From contig NC_087070.1 of the NCBI RefSeq assembly GCF_963678635.1, forward strand, positions 5,368,539 to 5,432,538: a stretch of DNA of 64,000 nucleotides. The letters are read 5' to 3'. Below, piece by piece: positions 23,118 through 34,000 of this stretch. Position 1 is the first letter of the stretch. Each line of letters starts with the position of its first letter. Position numbers and translations under genes: made by a program. The notes below the pieces were generated by a model. The model did not search any database, was not told where the DNA came from, and saw nothing but the letters and a program-made list of their open reading frames with translations. This stretch comes from Symsagittifera roscoffensis (lineage: Eukaryota > Xenacoelomorpha > Acoela > Convolutidae).

Positions 23118-24003
23118 AGAGAACATTTTGCTCGAGACAACTCGGGATTGAGCCTAGCGAGGAGAAAAGATGCCACTTATTTCTTCAGGTGGATCATGTC
23201 AGTGATAATTGATACTACTGTTCAAACGTGCCATCAAAAAGCGATGGGAAGTAAAACAATGGAAAGGAGAGTCTCCACTGTTATCCTGAACGTATACCAG
23301 AGTCCTGAAATCGAAAAAGAAGAGAGCTCAAGGCAGTCTCTAGAGAGCCATGGGAAGCTTGATGAAATACGAAGGATCAACAACAAGAAATTCGATTGGG
23401 TCATGACGTACGTCGAAACTTGGCCCGAGCAGAAGCCAATTTGAAGCCCACAAAACGGGGAGAGTATCAATATGTGTCTGGAGTGAGGGGAATAGCTTAT
23501 AACCCTTTCTTGGATTCGGAGCCCGGAAACGCCTACATGAACTTTGAGGTGGCGGAATTGTTAAAGTTCTGGACGGAGAAAATCATTGAGGTTGACCCGA
23601 CGGAAAGGGAAAGGCCAAGCCTATGTCTGTTATTGAGAAGATGCCAGAGGTGATCAGCGTGCCGCGCTCGAACAAGAGGGTGGAACTAAAGATGGGAAAT
23701 TGAAACGACATGATGATTACAAATTTGGGGACTATTTAGAAGTTGCTGTGACCCTCTTGGTGCCCACATCCCCACGCGAGTTTGATTGAAGAAGTCACGG
23801 AGCGAGTGAGACTGTCATCGGCGAAGGATGAGGACTTGGGGCATTTGAACGTGGTGCACAAACTGATCCTACCTTATCGAAAGGACTCGGAGGAAACAAT
23901 GAGCCAGCTGGACAATTTAGTGGAGAAGATGGAACCGGGTAGTTGTCTGGACCCAGTGTGTGGAGGTGGAGAGCATTCTTGTGACGGATGATCCTGTGTC
24001 AGA
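23118..24003 (+). pseudogene. ORF3 fragment (third copy)
   Basis: This is nearly identical to D1 17545-18425 (more than 97% by eye), including the Cys cluster GSCLDPVCGGGEHSC. It is broken by the same frameshifts, for example after FDWVMTYVETWPEQKPI, so it is a duplicate of D1 made after D1 decayed. It stops at TGTGTCAGAATATAATCTTT and is followed by the LINE linker fragment. Confidence 0.8.
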
Positions 24004-24012
24004 ATATAATCT

Positions 24013-24183
24013 TTGGTATAATGACGAGGACGCTGGGCTTGTTAATGAATACTTAGCAAACATTGGCGCCAGGACTGCAGAAGGCAATCCAAATTGCATT
24101 ATAAGTAAGGTTATCCGTCAGCAACAATCTTTGTTTTTGAAAAATGTTGATTTCTTTGAATTCATTGAAGTAATGGAAAAACA
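24013..24183 (+). pseudogene. LINE endonuclease-RT linker fragment
   Basis: In the frame 23960-24226 the stretch NDEDAGLVNEYLANIGART through SLFLKNVDFFEFIEVME is open. It matches the linker pattern of CR1/Jockey-type LINEs and the 182-bp tandem units at 20789-21152. Confidence 0.5.
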
Positions 24184-25415
24184 ATCGATTCTAGAGTTGC
24201 TTCATAATTTAGTTACTCAATTCTAGAGGTGGTGTCGGTATGCGAGTACCTAATTTAAGTTTCTTGAGTGTATTTTATTTTGTTATGTTGATTTAGGGAG
24301 AGTTTTTAGGTTGATCCATCTGAAATGGATCAAAGGTCCTTTGTCTAAAAAAAGTAACTATACATAAGGTTCCGACCCTGTTTTTAACTGCGATCGCGTA
24401 TTTTGGGTATTTTGAGACCTGAGTATGGGGGCGTTCTTATTTTCTAGAGTGGGCGTATCTTGGTAGTCCTTAAGCTGTAACGCGGGTTTTAAGCTGTAAC
24501 GCGGGTTTTAGTCTCATGTCGCGAGTGAACCGAAATGGCTCCGACCGCTTGAGGTAGAAAAACACCAGAGATAGTGTCCCTGACTCTTGAGCCAATGGTT
24601 ATAGGGCCTATTTTTCTTTAAACTCATATAATAATAATAATAATAATAATCATAATAAAACAGAATTTAGGATACATCCATGGGAGTTAGCTCCCGAATC
24701 AAGTTTATGAGATCGATCATATTTTAGTTCAATGAGTTTAGTTTTTTGAAGTTTAAGCATCTTGTGCATCCGCAGTTGATTCTCCAGGTGCAGGTATCGA
24801 CTTCATTGTAGATTTTCTCGTAGAATTGCCAGTACACTCTTGATATTTTTGGTTTAAACGAGTCACCTAATAGGACTTCATATTTCAGGTGATCGTGAAA
24901 TATGTTTGTCAGGCTGCAGGCGCGTTGCCAGAAATCAGATTCGCATTTATAAAGTCGAAAGTTCTTCGCGTTGAAACGTCTTGTTGTTTTCGGTCGATTT
25001 GATTAAGTGATTTCTATAAATCGCCACCATTCCAGGTCGGTCTTTCCTCTTAGAATGTTCGCGAACAAAAGTAGTGTCATATGTGATATATGTGATATAA
25101 GTAGGTGACTGTTACAATTTAACAAATTTCCAATGAAGGAAAAACTATGACCCTTCAGACTACAGACCAGTTTCGCTTTTTTCAGTTCTGGAAAAAAAAA
25201 CATTGAGTGATCAATTTTTAAACAAGCCCAATCAAATATAGACAAATTTAATATCATGCGAAACACTCATTTTGGCTTTTTAGAAAAGGATAGCGAATAA
25301 AAATGGTCACGAAAAAATAGCCACGAAAAATCCATTTGAACGCTGAAAATCCTAGACTGGTAGTGAGTTCCAGTCGTTTATAGCCGCTTTAGTGAAGAAG
25401 CTACTTAGTAAACAT
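24184..25415. repeat. Duplicate of block 21538-22789 (~400-bp repeat plus LINE relics)
   Basis: From CGATTCTAGAGTTGCTTC to TTAGTAAACAT this repeats 21538-22789 in the same order and orientation: the ~400-bp repeat (24236-24629), microsatellite and minus-strand LINE tail (24630-25130), then plus-strand SDYRPVSLFSVLE motif (25148-25200). Differences are scattered single bases and a longer ATA microsatellite. D2 is inserted at its right end, while the paralogous copy at about 22790 is uninterrupted. Confidence 0.8.
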
Positions 25416-26336
25416 TGTAACATTCGCCCGGAAGATACATATCGACGGATAACAAAACTAAGTCTTAAGACGACTGGCTAGCGTCTAAACAGAGCTTTGC
25501 ATGTTTTTCACCGTCTCTACCAAGCCAGTACTTTTCGGTGGTCTTTCTTACATCAGGCTGACAAAAACGTTACTGTTCTCCGGCTTCGACCAGAACGCTC
25601 AAATTAACTGAATTACATGCGAAATTAGTGAGCTCATGGCTGGGTCTCTGTATCCCCAGACCACGAGGTCACTCCTAAAAACAGGGCTACTACTTATCAT
25701 ATTACTATTGTTTTTGTTCAGTAGATAAAAATCATCATCTCCATCGAAGATGGATCAACCCTTTCCCCCAACTCCTAGCACCTCATCCTTGTCAAAACTA
25801 ATCAAAATATCAGTTAAATTCAAGTCAGGACATGACAGGATGCTAAAAGTTTATGTGAGTTAATAAAAGTTTCCGTCCCGAGACCCTTCCGGATTCTTGA
25901 ATCCGCTGAATCAAGCTCCTTACTCTTGATTTCTTGCTAATCCGGAAGGCTGGTTCTCACCCTTCACCGTTGTTGGCAACGGCCTTGCAACTATTGTAGC
26001 AGCACAATAGTTGCAACTCGGAGCGTTCTCTGCTATTCTGTAGTTCGTTGTCGTTTTCCAATCTCGATTTTCGTACTGTTCGCAATCGCAGATAAAAGTT
26101 GTTCTGTTTTTTACTCGCTTTTTTGTTAAAATGGCCGTTTCAGCATTTCTCAGAAACGTGACGTCATCATTCGAATTTTTGAAAATTTAAAATACTAGAA
26201 TATTCTAGCCCTCACCGTTTGGCTAAACGTTCCAATAACGTCGCTAATCCTTCGAAATCATCAACTCGGAAGGCTTACTGCTCAAAATTCGAATCCTGCA
26301 TAAATTGCATTTTGGCCATTCTGGTCGAATGTCACA
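25416..26336 (-). repeat. D2 3' LTR
   Basis: This is 921 bp, TGT...ACA, and matches 43615-44535 in every line I compared. It contains a TGACGTCA site (26159-26166), the palindrome CTAGAATATTCTAG and a 32-bp hairpin palindrome (25985-26016). Confidence 0.92.
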
Positions 26337-26350
26337 TACTCCCCGGACAG
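26337..26350 (-). promoter_or_regulatory. Candidate polypurine tract next to the D2 3' LTR
   Basis: Minus-strand sequence directly before the LTR reads TGTCCGGGGAGTA, then TGTGACATTCG. The purine run GGGGAG is short for a polypurine tract, but the position is right. The same core TGTCCGGGGAG occurs four times inside the element. Confidence 0.4.
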
Positions 26351-27155
26351 TCCGGTCAATGTCCTCATTGAATCACGCAATGTTCTAAATGGTTACAGTG
26401 TCATCGAACAGAATTTACAAAATGCACGAAATTACTTTTATCTACGTCACATCGACTCACTGCAGAATATAAATGGCATCATACTACATCACTATAGCCT
26501 TCAAATTCTTTCATTAATCTGCACATTGAGGATATGACTTAAGATAAAACATATTTTCTGACTTCCAGTGTCAATGTCCCGATTGAAACTTTTTCTCCTA
26601 GATTTAAAAGGTGTTGGCTTGCAGGACAGTCCTGCCAACCAACAAGCTAAAATTATCCTACTATGCTCCTTCCCTTCGGAAATCTTGCTTGTCTATTGTC
26701 CTGAGTATTAAAACTAAGAAACTTTGTGGTTAGAAAGAACAATGCAACAACCTCCCTCCTCAAGAAGTTACTCAAGTTTTTCATGTCACCACAAAGTGAT
26801 CAGTCTTCCTAAGTGATTAAAAACAATCATGCAGGCTGGAATATTTAAATATACTCTTCCCTCAAGCCTTTCTAAATAAATAATAAGTGAGTGTCTCTAA
26901 AGCCACTTCAACTAAAACCAAAATGCAAATTTATAAATGCAACAATTCCAAAACTCAACTAAATGTTTCAGTTTTCAATTACAACTTGGTTGCTTGGTTT
27001 CTCACTTGAGTTTTTCACACACATAAAACAATTCTGAGTTTTAACTTTTCTTCATCATCCCTTTGTTTTCTTCTTTTTTCGTCGTTTAGAAGTTCTAAAA
27101 CTTCTAAATTCTTCTAATTTTCTTTCTTGCTGCCTCTTGTTTTCTCGACCATTCG
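26337..27155 (-). other. D2 3' non-coding region
   Basis: About 820 bp of AT-rich sequence lies between the ORF3 stop and the 3' LTR. The part nearest ORF3 is strongly purine-rich on the minus strand (27050-27125). I see no open frame or domain match. Confidence 0.6.
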
Positions 27156-30062
27156 TCAATGCTCCATTTCCTCCTCCTGTGACACTGACTCCGCACTCTC
27201 GGTTTCCGTGTCTTGTAGCACGTCATTGACTATCCTGACGCTGTTGGAAGCCGTCCTCCAACACTTCTGCTCTTCCACCCTCTGTTTACAGCAAGGTAGG
27301 GGATCCACGTTTGATTCTCTGTTTCTACAGAAGCTGTTGTGGAGACACAACGTCACGTTTCTCTCCAAATCTTCTTTCAGCATCTCTGCCTTCTCATTTC
27401 CACTACGCTCGCTCGTCCTGGAAATTCTTTTCACAGCGGTGGTCACTGCATTCCGATGGGTCACGAAAGCTCGCTTGAAAGCTCCTGCCCCAATGTCCAG
27501 CTGATATTCACTGTACACTCTGCCATGTTTCGACATATGCTTTTTCGCATACTCGTACAACCATGCAGTCATGTTAGCTCTGAACCATGGCATCAATCGT
27601 TTTCTTGCCCATATCTTCTTCACTTCCATCGGAATGTTTAGAACTTTGCACATTGTCTCAAAAAGATCTAAATCTTTTAGACAATCTAATTTCTGCAATT
27701 GTTCTCTCGTCGGTGCCTCCTGTCTATTATTTTCTCTCACATGAGCTTCCAGCCATCGTATCGCCATCATAACTCCCACTATCACTATTGTTATGGGCTG
27801 TGATGAATCTGGTAAACCCATGGAGAGCAGCTCTCCAGAGTCCCAGATCAACACCAAATTACTACGCTTGGGATACCACCAGGTCTGCAGCAAGCAGTGG
27901 CAAGGAAACTCGTCATGTGTCAACATGATGCTCCTCCAATTGCGTTTTCCTGAAGCTTCCAGCAATGGTTCCACTTCCATCATCACTCGGTGGATTTCAT
28001 CATTCTCATCTACTGCATTGTAATCTGTGACAGTTGATCCTCTCTGTTTCTGTTTTTCAAAGTCACTGAAGTTCCCGCTCACATATCCCATGAACTTCTT
28101 TCCTAGTATTGACTCCAACTCCTCTTTGGTTCTCTCTGGAACTGCTGAGAACATCTTACATAGTAACTCGTAAGACTTTTCAGACATTCTCGCCAACCTC
28201 ACGCACTTTGGCACTGAGAAAGCTTGATCCACGATCGTTCTTGTACTCTTCACGTCCACAGCCACGAAATGTACAGGGTATCTGCTCTTGCACATTGGAG
28301 CCAACGTTGAACCCACCAAATATCGTGCTCCTGATGGTCTACAATAAGTTTCGCTGTGTCTGATGTTCATCTCCGTTTCGATTGCTTCCCTCCATTTTCC
28401 TATATACTTCTGCTCAGTCTGCAGAACTCCTGGGAATACTTCTACGCTGATGGCTGTGACCATCTCATGTTTCTGTTCTAGATTCAATAGTGACTCTAAA
28501 GAACCAAACATGCTGTAGAATCCTAGTGCTGTCACTAGATTCACATCGGTTCCTCCATGGCAATCTGCTATCAGTTCCGTTTCCGTTCTTGCTTTCATCA
28601 CTACATTTCCAAACAATACCGTCAACTGCTTGTGTTGTTTCTCCAGGGTTTTCACACAGTCTAGACTTCCACAAACGTGACCCTCTAGTCCACAGACTTC
28701 CGCCAGACAGCTACCAGGTTTGACCCAGTCTTCTGGTCCCCAGCCAGGCAACTCCACTCTATCTTCTCCGTTGCTCTTAGAGGCTGTTATCATCACATTA
28801 TATATGACGTTGAGGTCACGCAGGTTACAGTCCGCATTCAGTTCCCTCTGTATGTCCTGTGTCGCCCGTAATATTGAGTCAGCGTTGGGACTAGGACACC
28901 ACGATGGCTTCATCAATTCCCACACTGCCATCAAGCTCGTTCTCAGTAATTCATCTGAGAATCCCAACCCAAATTCCACTCTCTTGTCGGATTTTGGTAC
29001 TGAAGGTGCAGTCACCTCTTCTTCCAAGACCAATCCCAATTTGGCCTGTGGATTGTTAACGCTCTTAGTCGTCACAATTCTGGACGTCCAGAATCTTAGT
29101 AACACCGCCTGCTCATAATCAAAGAAGCAATCACGTATGTCTTCACTCAGGAAAGGATTGTACGCTATCCCTATGATCCCGGATACATAGCTATATGACT
29201 TCTTCTTGATCGGTCCACAGTATTCACTGGATTTCGGCAATGCTCCCATAGATTCTTTAGTGAGCCTCAACTCCTTGTTTGAGAATCTCCTGATCTCGTC
29301 TATCTTTTTCATGGGTTCCAATTTTTCAGGTTCTTTCATGTTCACCCTCATCGGTTTACTTTGCTGCATATCCAGCATTGCTAGTAAGAACATGGCTTTC
29401 GTTCGCTCATCGCCTTCCTTCAACATTTTAACACAAGTGCTTAATGCAGGTACTGAGATCTGCTCTATCAGGAATCGAATGAAACAGAGAGCGTCTCTCC
29501 GCTTTGCACACGCTACTGCTGCTCCCTCCTGGACTATCAGATCCCTCAGATTCGTCATAAGGAAAACTTTTTCCTCCTTTGATCTCTTCCTTTCTTCCGA
29601 ATCATATTCTTCGCGAGTCAGTCCCATCATGCACCAGGCGAGCCTGAGTTGTAATTCTGTCCTTACGTAAGGTACTGCCACGAGAGCATGTATTCTTGGC
29701 GTAGTCCTCATTTCTTCTTCGAAATACCTCAATACTACTGCTTTCCATGGAAGGCTCACTAACTGCTCGATCGTCTCCGCCTCTACGTCAGACGACGCCA
29801 AAGTTCCATACGCCTTCTGCTTGAGGGTGGTGCCTTGCAACATCATTTCCAGATAACCCTCCATGGCTTTTTCGTCTTCCAGGGCCACTACATACCCTCT
29901 AGCCGAGTTCCGGTATTCCAACATCTCCATGTATCCACCGGTGGGTTCATCTATCGACACTGTCTCCGACACTGTTAGTCGGTTGTATTCCACTGGTGTC
30001 AGTTGTCCTGCAACACTTCCTTTTCCATGATTCATGGGAGATGGTTTGAATTTTCCTAGCAC
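27156..30062 (-). CDS. D2 ORF3: large conserved protein of unknown function
   Basis: The frame is 968 codons if counted from a GTG at 30062. The first ATG is at 30035, giving 959 aa. An acceptor-like TTTGATTTCTTCGCAG ends at 30070, so a spliced mRNA could deliver this ORF, as retroviral env is delivered. I see no signal peptide, and one modest hydrophobic stretch (residues about 757-770) is too weak for an envelope glycoprotein. Visible landmarks are a Cys cluster C452-x4-C457-x6-C464-x4-C469 with H462, a CHC at 721-723, a conserved FSVPKCVRLARMS (615-627), and acidic Ser/Glu-rich last 20 residues. Homologues exist in D1 (17249-19825) and as a fragment (23118-24003). I recognise no family. 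Zinc binding is an inference from the Cys spacing. Confidence 0.85.
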   Translation of the reverse strand: MLGKFKPSPMNHGKGSVAGQLTPVEYNRLTVSETVSIDEPTGGYMEMLEYRNSARGYVVALEDEKAMEGYLEMMLQGTTLKQKAYGTLASSDVEAETIEQLVSLPWKAVVLRYFEEEMRTTPRIHALVAVPYVRTELQLRLAWCMMGLTREEYDSEERKRSKEEKVFLMTNLRDLIVQEGAAVACAKRRDALCFIRFLIEQISVPALSTCVKMLKEGDERTKAMFLLAMLDMQQSKPMRVNMKEPEKLEPMKKIDEIRRFSNKELRLTKESMGALPKSSEYCGPIKKKSYSYVSGIIGIAYNPFLSEDIRDCFFDYEQAVLLRFWTSRIVTTKSVNNPQAKLGLVLEEEVTAPSVPKSDKRVEFGLGFSDELLRTSLMAVWELMKPSWCPSPNADSILRATQDIQRELNADCNLRDLNVIYNVMITASKSNGEDRVELPGWGPEDWVKPGSCLAEVCGLEGHVCGSLDCVKTLEKQHKQLTVLFGNVVMKARTETELIADCHGGTDVNLVTALGFYSMFGSLESLLNLEQKHEMVTAISVEVFPGVLQTEQKYIGKWREAIETEMNIRHSETYCRPSGARYLVGSTLAPMCKSRYPVHFVAVDVKSTRTIVDQAFSVPKCVRLARMSEKSYELLCKMFSAVPERTKEELESILGKKFMGYVSGNFSDFEKQKQRGSTVTDYNAVDENDEIHRVMMEVEPLLEASGKRNWRSIMLTHDEFPCHCLLQTWWYPKRSNLVLIWDSGELLSMGLPDSSQPITIVIVGVMMAIRWLEAHVRENNRQEAPTREQLQKLDCLKDLDLFETMCKVLNIPMEVKKIWARKRLMPWFRANMTAWLYEYAKKHMSKHGRVYSEYQLDIGAGAFKRAFVTHRNAVTTAVKRISRTSERSGNEKAEMLKEDLERNVTLCLHNSFCRNRESNVDPLPCCKQRVEEQKCWRTASNSVRIVNDVLQDTETESAESVSQEEEMEH

Positions 30063-30085
30063 CCTTCGGCTGCGAAGAAATCAAA

Positions 30086-30877
30086 GTGGTCCATGGAGAA
30101 GAGGAAGATAAATCAGCCGGTACATTGCTCATACCGAGATTCCAGGAAGAAGCTGACAATGACAAACAAGGACCATCGAACTCGAATAGGGACAAGTCAG
30201 AAGGAGATGACGGACAGGGTGGAAACCGTCAGACTGAAGAACCCATGCAACAAGATCAAGCTGGTGGGGAGGACGACAGGGCATCGACAGGAGGAACATC
30301 CAGCCTGGATTTCAATATCTTCAGTGATCTTGAGAATAATGCAGACACGTTGGAAACGACTGAGCCAGCGGATGAAGGCATCTCGACACTGGAACCTCCG
30401 TCAGCCTTTGAGGAGATGAAACGGAATTTGCCGGAGAGCAGCTCTCCTGGCAATTCAAGAAATAACGACCAGAGAATCCTTATGGAATCACCTCGGAGGA
30501 GAAGAATAGAGGCCTCAGCCAGAGTACCTTTCTTGGGAACGCTGCCCGAAGAAGAATGGGAAGTACATCACCGAGACCACGAGAGTAGGACGGGATGTAA
30601 GCTGGACAGAGTGGCGTTCATGGAAGAAGTCTGGACTGTGATTCAGAGCTATGGGACCCAGTCCATTCTCAAAACAGGTCTCAATCAAACCTTGATGAGA
30701 GAAGTACTTGACAAGCTTGATTTGATTTCGATTTCAAGTTTTGACTCAAGTGAGCAATTAAATGATCAATCAGGATCTAGAAAAGAAATCACGAATGTCA
30801 CACCTGTCAATTTCACCTTAACATACATCGTTAAAATTTGCTTAAAGACAGTTCAGATAAAAAGATATTTATCCTAA
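30086..30877 (+). CDS. Antisense ORF in D2, related to the C-terminus of D1 ORF2
   Basis: The open frame is 263 codons from a GTG at 30086. Its first ATG is at 30245, and an acceptor-like GAATTTTCCTAG ends at 30059. The N-terminal 150 residues are acidic, Gly/Ser/Gln-rich and probably disordered. Residues about 150-215 (LPEEEW...R.GCKLDRVAFMEEVW...YG...GLNQ) match the terminal domain of D1 ORF2 (16170-16590). In D1 that domain is sense to gag-pol, but here it is antisense, divergent from ORF3 and convergent with Pol. An inversion within D2 or a captured inverted cassette would explain it. It is not a shadow, because no minus-strand frame covers this interval. Confidence 0.6.
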   Translation: MVHGEEEDKSAGTLLIPRFQEEADNDKQGPSNSNRDKSEGDDGQGGNRQTEEPMQQDQAGGEDDRASTGGTSSLDFNIFSDLENNADTLETTEPADEGISTLEPPSAFEEMKRNLPESSSPGNSRNNDQRILMESPRRRRIEASARVPFLGTLPEEEWEVHHRDHESRTGCKLDRVAFMEEVWTVIQSYGTQSILKTGLNQTLMREVLDKLDLISISSFDSSEQLNDQSGSRKEITNVTPVNFTLTYIVKICLKTVQIKRYLS

Positions 30878-31096
30878 AATTTATTAAAATCAATTGGTTT
30901 CTAAAATTTTGGAATTCGACCTAAGATTGGACAGTCCAAACTTTGGATCTATTCCCAAGATCGTCATTTAGTTGTTCATGGTCACTAACCCCTACTTACC
31001 CATGATCTTAATAACCTAACACATAACATAACATAACGCACCTCTCACATATTACACACAACTTAGTCTTTGGCCTAACACCCTCTCGCACATCAC
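30878..31096. other. Intergenic gap between convergent D2 Pol and antisense ORF
   Basis: This is AT-rich with an (ACATA)n-like run at 31020-31035. No AATAAA is seen on either strand. Both neighbouring ORFs end toward it. Confidence 0.5.
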
Positions 31097-34000
31097 TCAG
31101 CCTATACTTAAGTAATATTTCTTATGTAGATATACTTGTATGTTCGTATCAGAGAATATCACGTGTACAAGCGCGTACAATTCCCGAGGATGCAGTCTTC
31201 CTCTATTTGGATCGTACACTGGAAGCGAAAGCTCCTTCACGTCCATTTCCACAAGGAAGTCCCTCAGCCTCGTCAAAGACAAGACTAGATTTTCTGGGTC
31301 CACGTGTTGCTTCTCTGTCGCCCTCGTTACCAGGAAGCATAAGTACTTTCCCGGTATTTGCGACACCGCCGGGGGTAGGGCTGCTACGCCCCCTATCCCT
31401 GGTCTTTGCTTCCAAAGGAATTCCACGTTTTTATATTCCCTCTTAAAATCTGCCGCTAGCGCCGTCTTAAAACTCATGTCTGCGGTGATAGCTACCGCAC
31501 ATGTTCTGTTTGTGAGTATGAAATCACTGTCTGTTAGTATTATGTTACTAGAATATTCATTTGGTAAATTAAAATATGACTCAACTACCCTGCCTATGTC
31601 AGGTTTCTTAGGTTCTTCACCTGTTTCTGCTTCTAAGTTTCCTGTTTCTCTTGCTATTCTCAATTTTTTTATTATCAAGTTTTCAGTGTGGGTAAGTCCT
31701 ACCCCCACTCCCCGGACAAAAATATCCATCGGCGTCCCCGTCGATCGCATACCGGGTATTAAGTCAAGATTAGAAGCTGGAATGAGAAGTTGTCCTTCCT
31801 GGGCAGCCCAGGAAGGATCATCTCGTTCGGTCTTAATGTATTTCGCGCTTTCGCGATCTACGTCTTGAATCGTAACGCTGGTCTTTTCAGGGTCTGATGT
31901 CATTTCGTTCAGCCACTCTAAGACACGCAGGTTCGTCAGGTCTTGTTCATTTGACTGCTGTTGCTCATCGTCGAACTCCACCTCGGGTTTCGACCAGTCG
32001 TCAACCCACTCATCGTTGTGATCATCGACTATGTCAATGTCCTGTGACACTGTTATTTCCTCTAAACCCACTACTTCCTCCACTATTTTCTTTAGATCTA
32101 TCCTATCCACTACAAAGTCGTCACCGTAAGGATTGTATTTCTTTCTTAGTCTCGTCCCGTCTTTCTGACGAGTCTGCATCGTGAACGGAAGATCTGGTTC
32201 CATGTTCTTGGGAACCTCTGTCTGTTCGGAATCCTGCCAATCTTCCTCTGCGTAGGGCAAGGTTTCATCGTCCGCTTCGATCTGTTCGTTTGGATCCAGG
32301 TCCAATGGTGTATCCGTACCTTCCTCTACGACTTCGTTTCCATCGTTCTTCTCCCTGGTGCCTTTTTCATTGACCTCACAAGCAGGATCCATCATTAGAT
32401 AATCCCCTTCTTCCATGTCTGCAGGTATACACCAGTCTTCTGTCGATGGATTGTGTGGCTTGATATTCTCGTAGTGGGCGGCTCGGCCAGTACTCAGTCT
32501 ATAAAAGCGTCCCTCTTGGTGCACCTCTGTAATCATGAAGGGTCCCCTCCACTTCTTCAGAAGCTTTTTTGTCCCTTTCGGTGGTATAACGTTCTGAAAT
32601 ACCCATACGTAGTCTCCCACCGAGTAAGCCTTTGCACCAGCTGCTTTCTTGTCGAATCTTTTCCTCTGCCTTGCCTGTGCCTGCTGAGTGTTTCGTCTAC
32701 ACAAGTCGTTCAACTCCTGTTGGCGTCTGATCACATCCCTCACGTAGACCTGTGGGGATGTTTTCTTTCCCTCATACTCTGGGTAGAAGAATGTCAAGGG
32801 TAAAGACTTCTCGTGTCCCGTCAGCATCATGTGTGGACTGACTCCAGTGGTGGAGTGTTGCGTGCTAATATAAGCTCCCATCACCTGTGGAAGGTATCTG
32901 TCCCAATCGGTCATGTACCTGGAACAATATACCCTCAGCATCGACACTAACGTCCTATTCTGTCTTTCCACTAAGCCATTCGTCTGAGGGTGGTATGTCG
33001 TGGAGTGAGCCTGAGCGACTTGTGACCGTCTCATAAGCTCTTTCGTAAGCTCGCCTACGAAAGCCGTTCCATTGTCCGATTGAAACGTCATTGGACATCC
33101 GTGTCTTGCTATCCACGTATTGATCAGGTGGTCGCATGTCTCTTCCGCCGAGGCAGTTATGCAGGGCACGGCCTCTGCACACTTCGTGAAGTGATCTATC
33201 ATGACCATGACTTGGTTGTAACCGCTGTCTGTCATGCATATCTTCTGGTGATCTATCTGCACCACCTCGTTGAATTCAGACGACTCAATTGATTGTAAAG
33301 GAAATCGCAACTTCCTAGGATCCTTGACCTGTTGGCATGACAGACATGCTGTCACCCATTTCTCGCATGCCTTTTTCATCCCAGGCCACTCAAAGCGCTT
33401 CAGGATCCTCTGATACACTTTGTCGATCCCTTGATGGCCCATCTGATCATGCGACCTGAATAATAGTTCTGTCTGATAGAGTTGCGGCAACACTATCGCG
33501 TTATATTTGTATAAGACCTTGTCTTCTTCTCTTCTCCTGCAAGCCACGATCCCGTCCTTGTTCAGATATAATCTCCCCTCCTTCTGCATGAAGTATTGTC
33601 TCAGGATCCTATAGCTGTCTTCTTCCAGATCACCTTTGTCAGGTGCACCGTTTTCTATCCACCTTTTTAGGTTGCTTGTCATGCGATCATTTCTCTGCGC
33701 CCTTAGAAGGTCCGAGAGTCTGTATCTCGCCTTCAAGTACGTCTTCATGACTCTCATCTGACTGTTCAGCTCGTTGGGCTGATGTGTGTCTTCTTCCATC
33801 TTAACGCACCAAATCTTCGCCAACGGTTGTGTTTCTTGTTGAAACGGCTGAAGATCAGTCCTGACTACCTCTTTCTGCGGCAACAGGCTTATCGAACGTT
33901 TCGATACCGCTATCGTTTCTAAGTCATCCGCTGCGTTGTCAAAGACTCTTTCGCTTGGTATTTGGTAGCGATCACTGTCAGGATCCTGGTACACCTCTCT

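Noticed and set aside
27156-30062. ORF3 as a retroviral-type envelope
   Set aside because: There is no signal peptide, no convincing transmembrane anchor, no furin-like site and no fusion-peptide-like stretch. Position alone is not enough.
31140-31868. 242-codon plus-strand frame over D2 Pol
   Set aside because: It lies wholly opposite the Pol C-terminus and has no domain; it is a shadow of the minus-strand gene.
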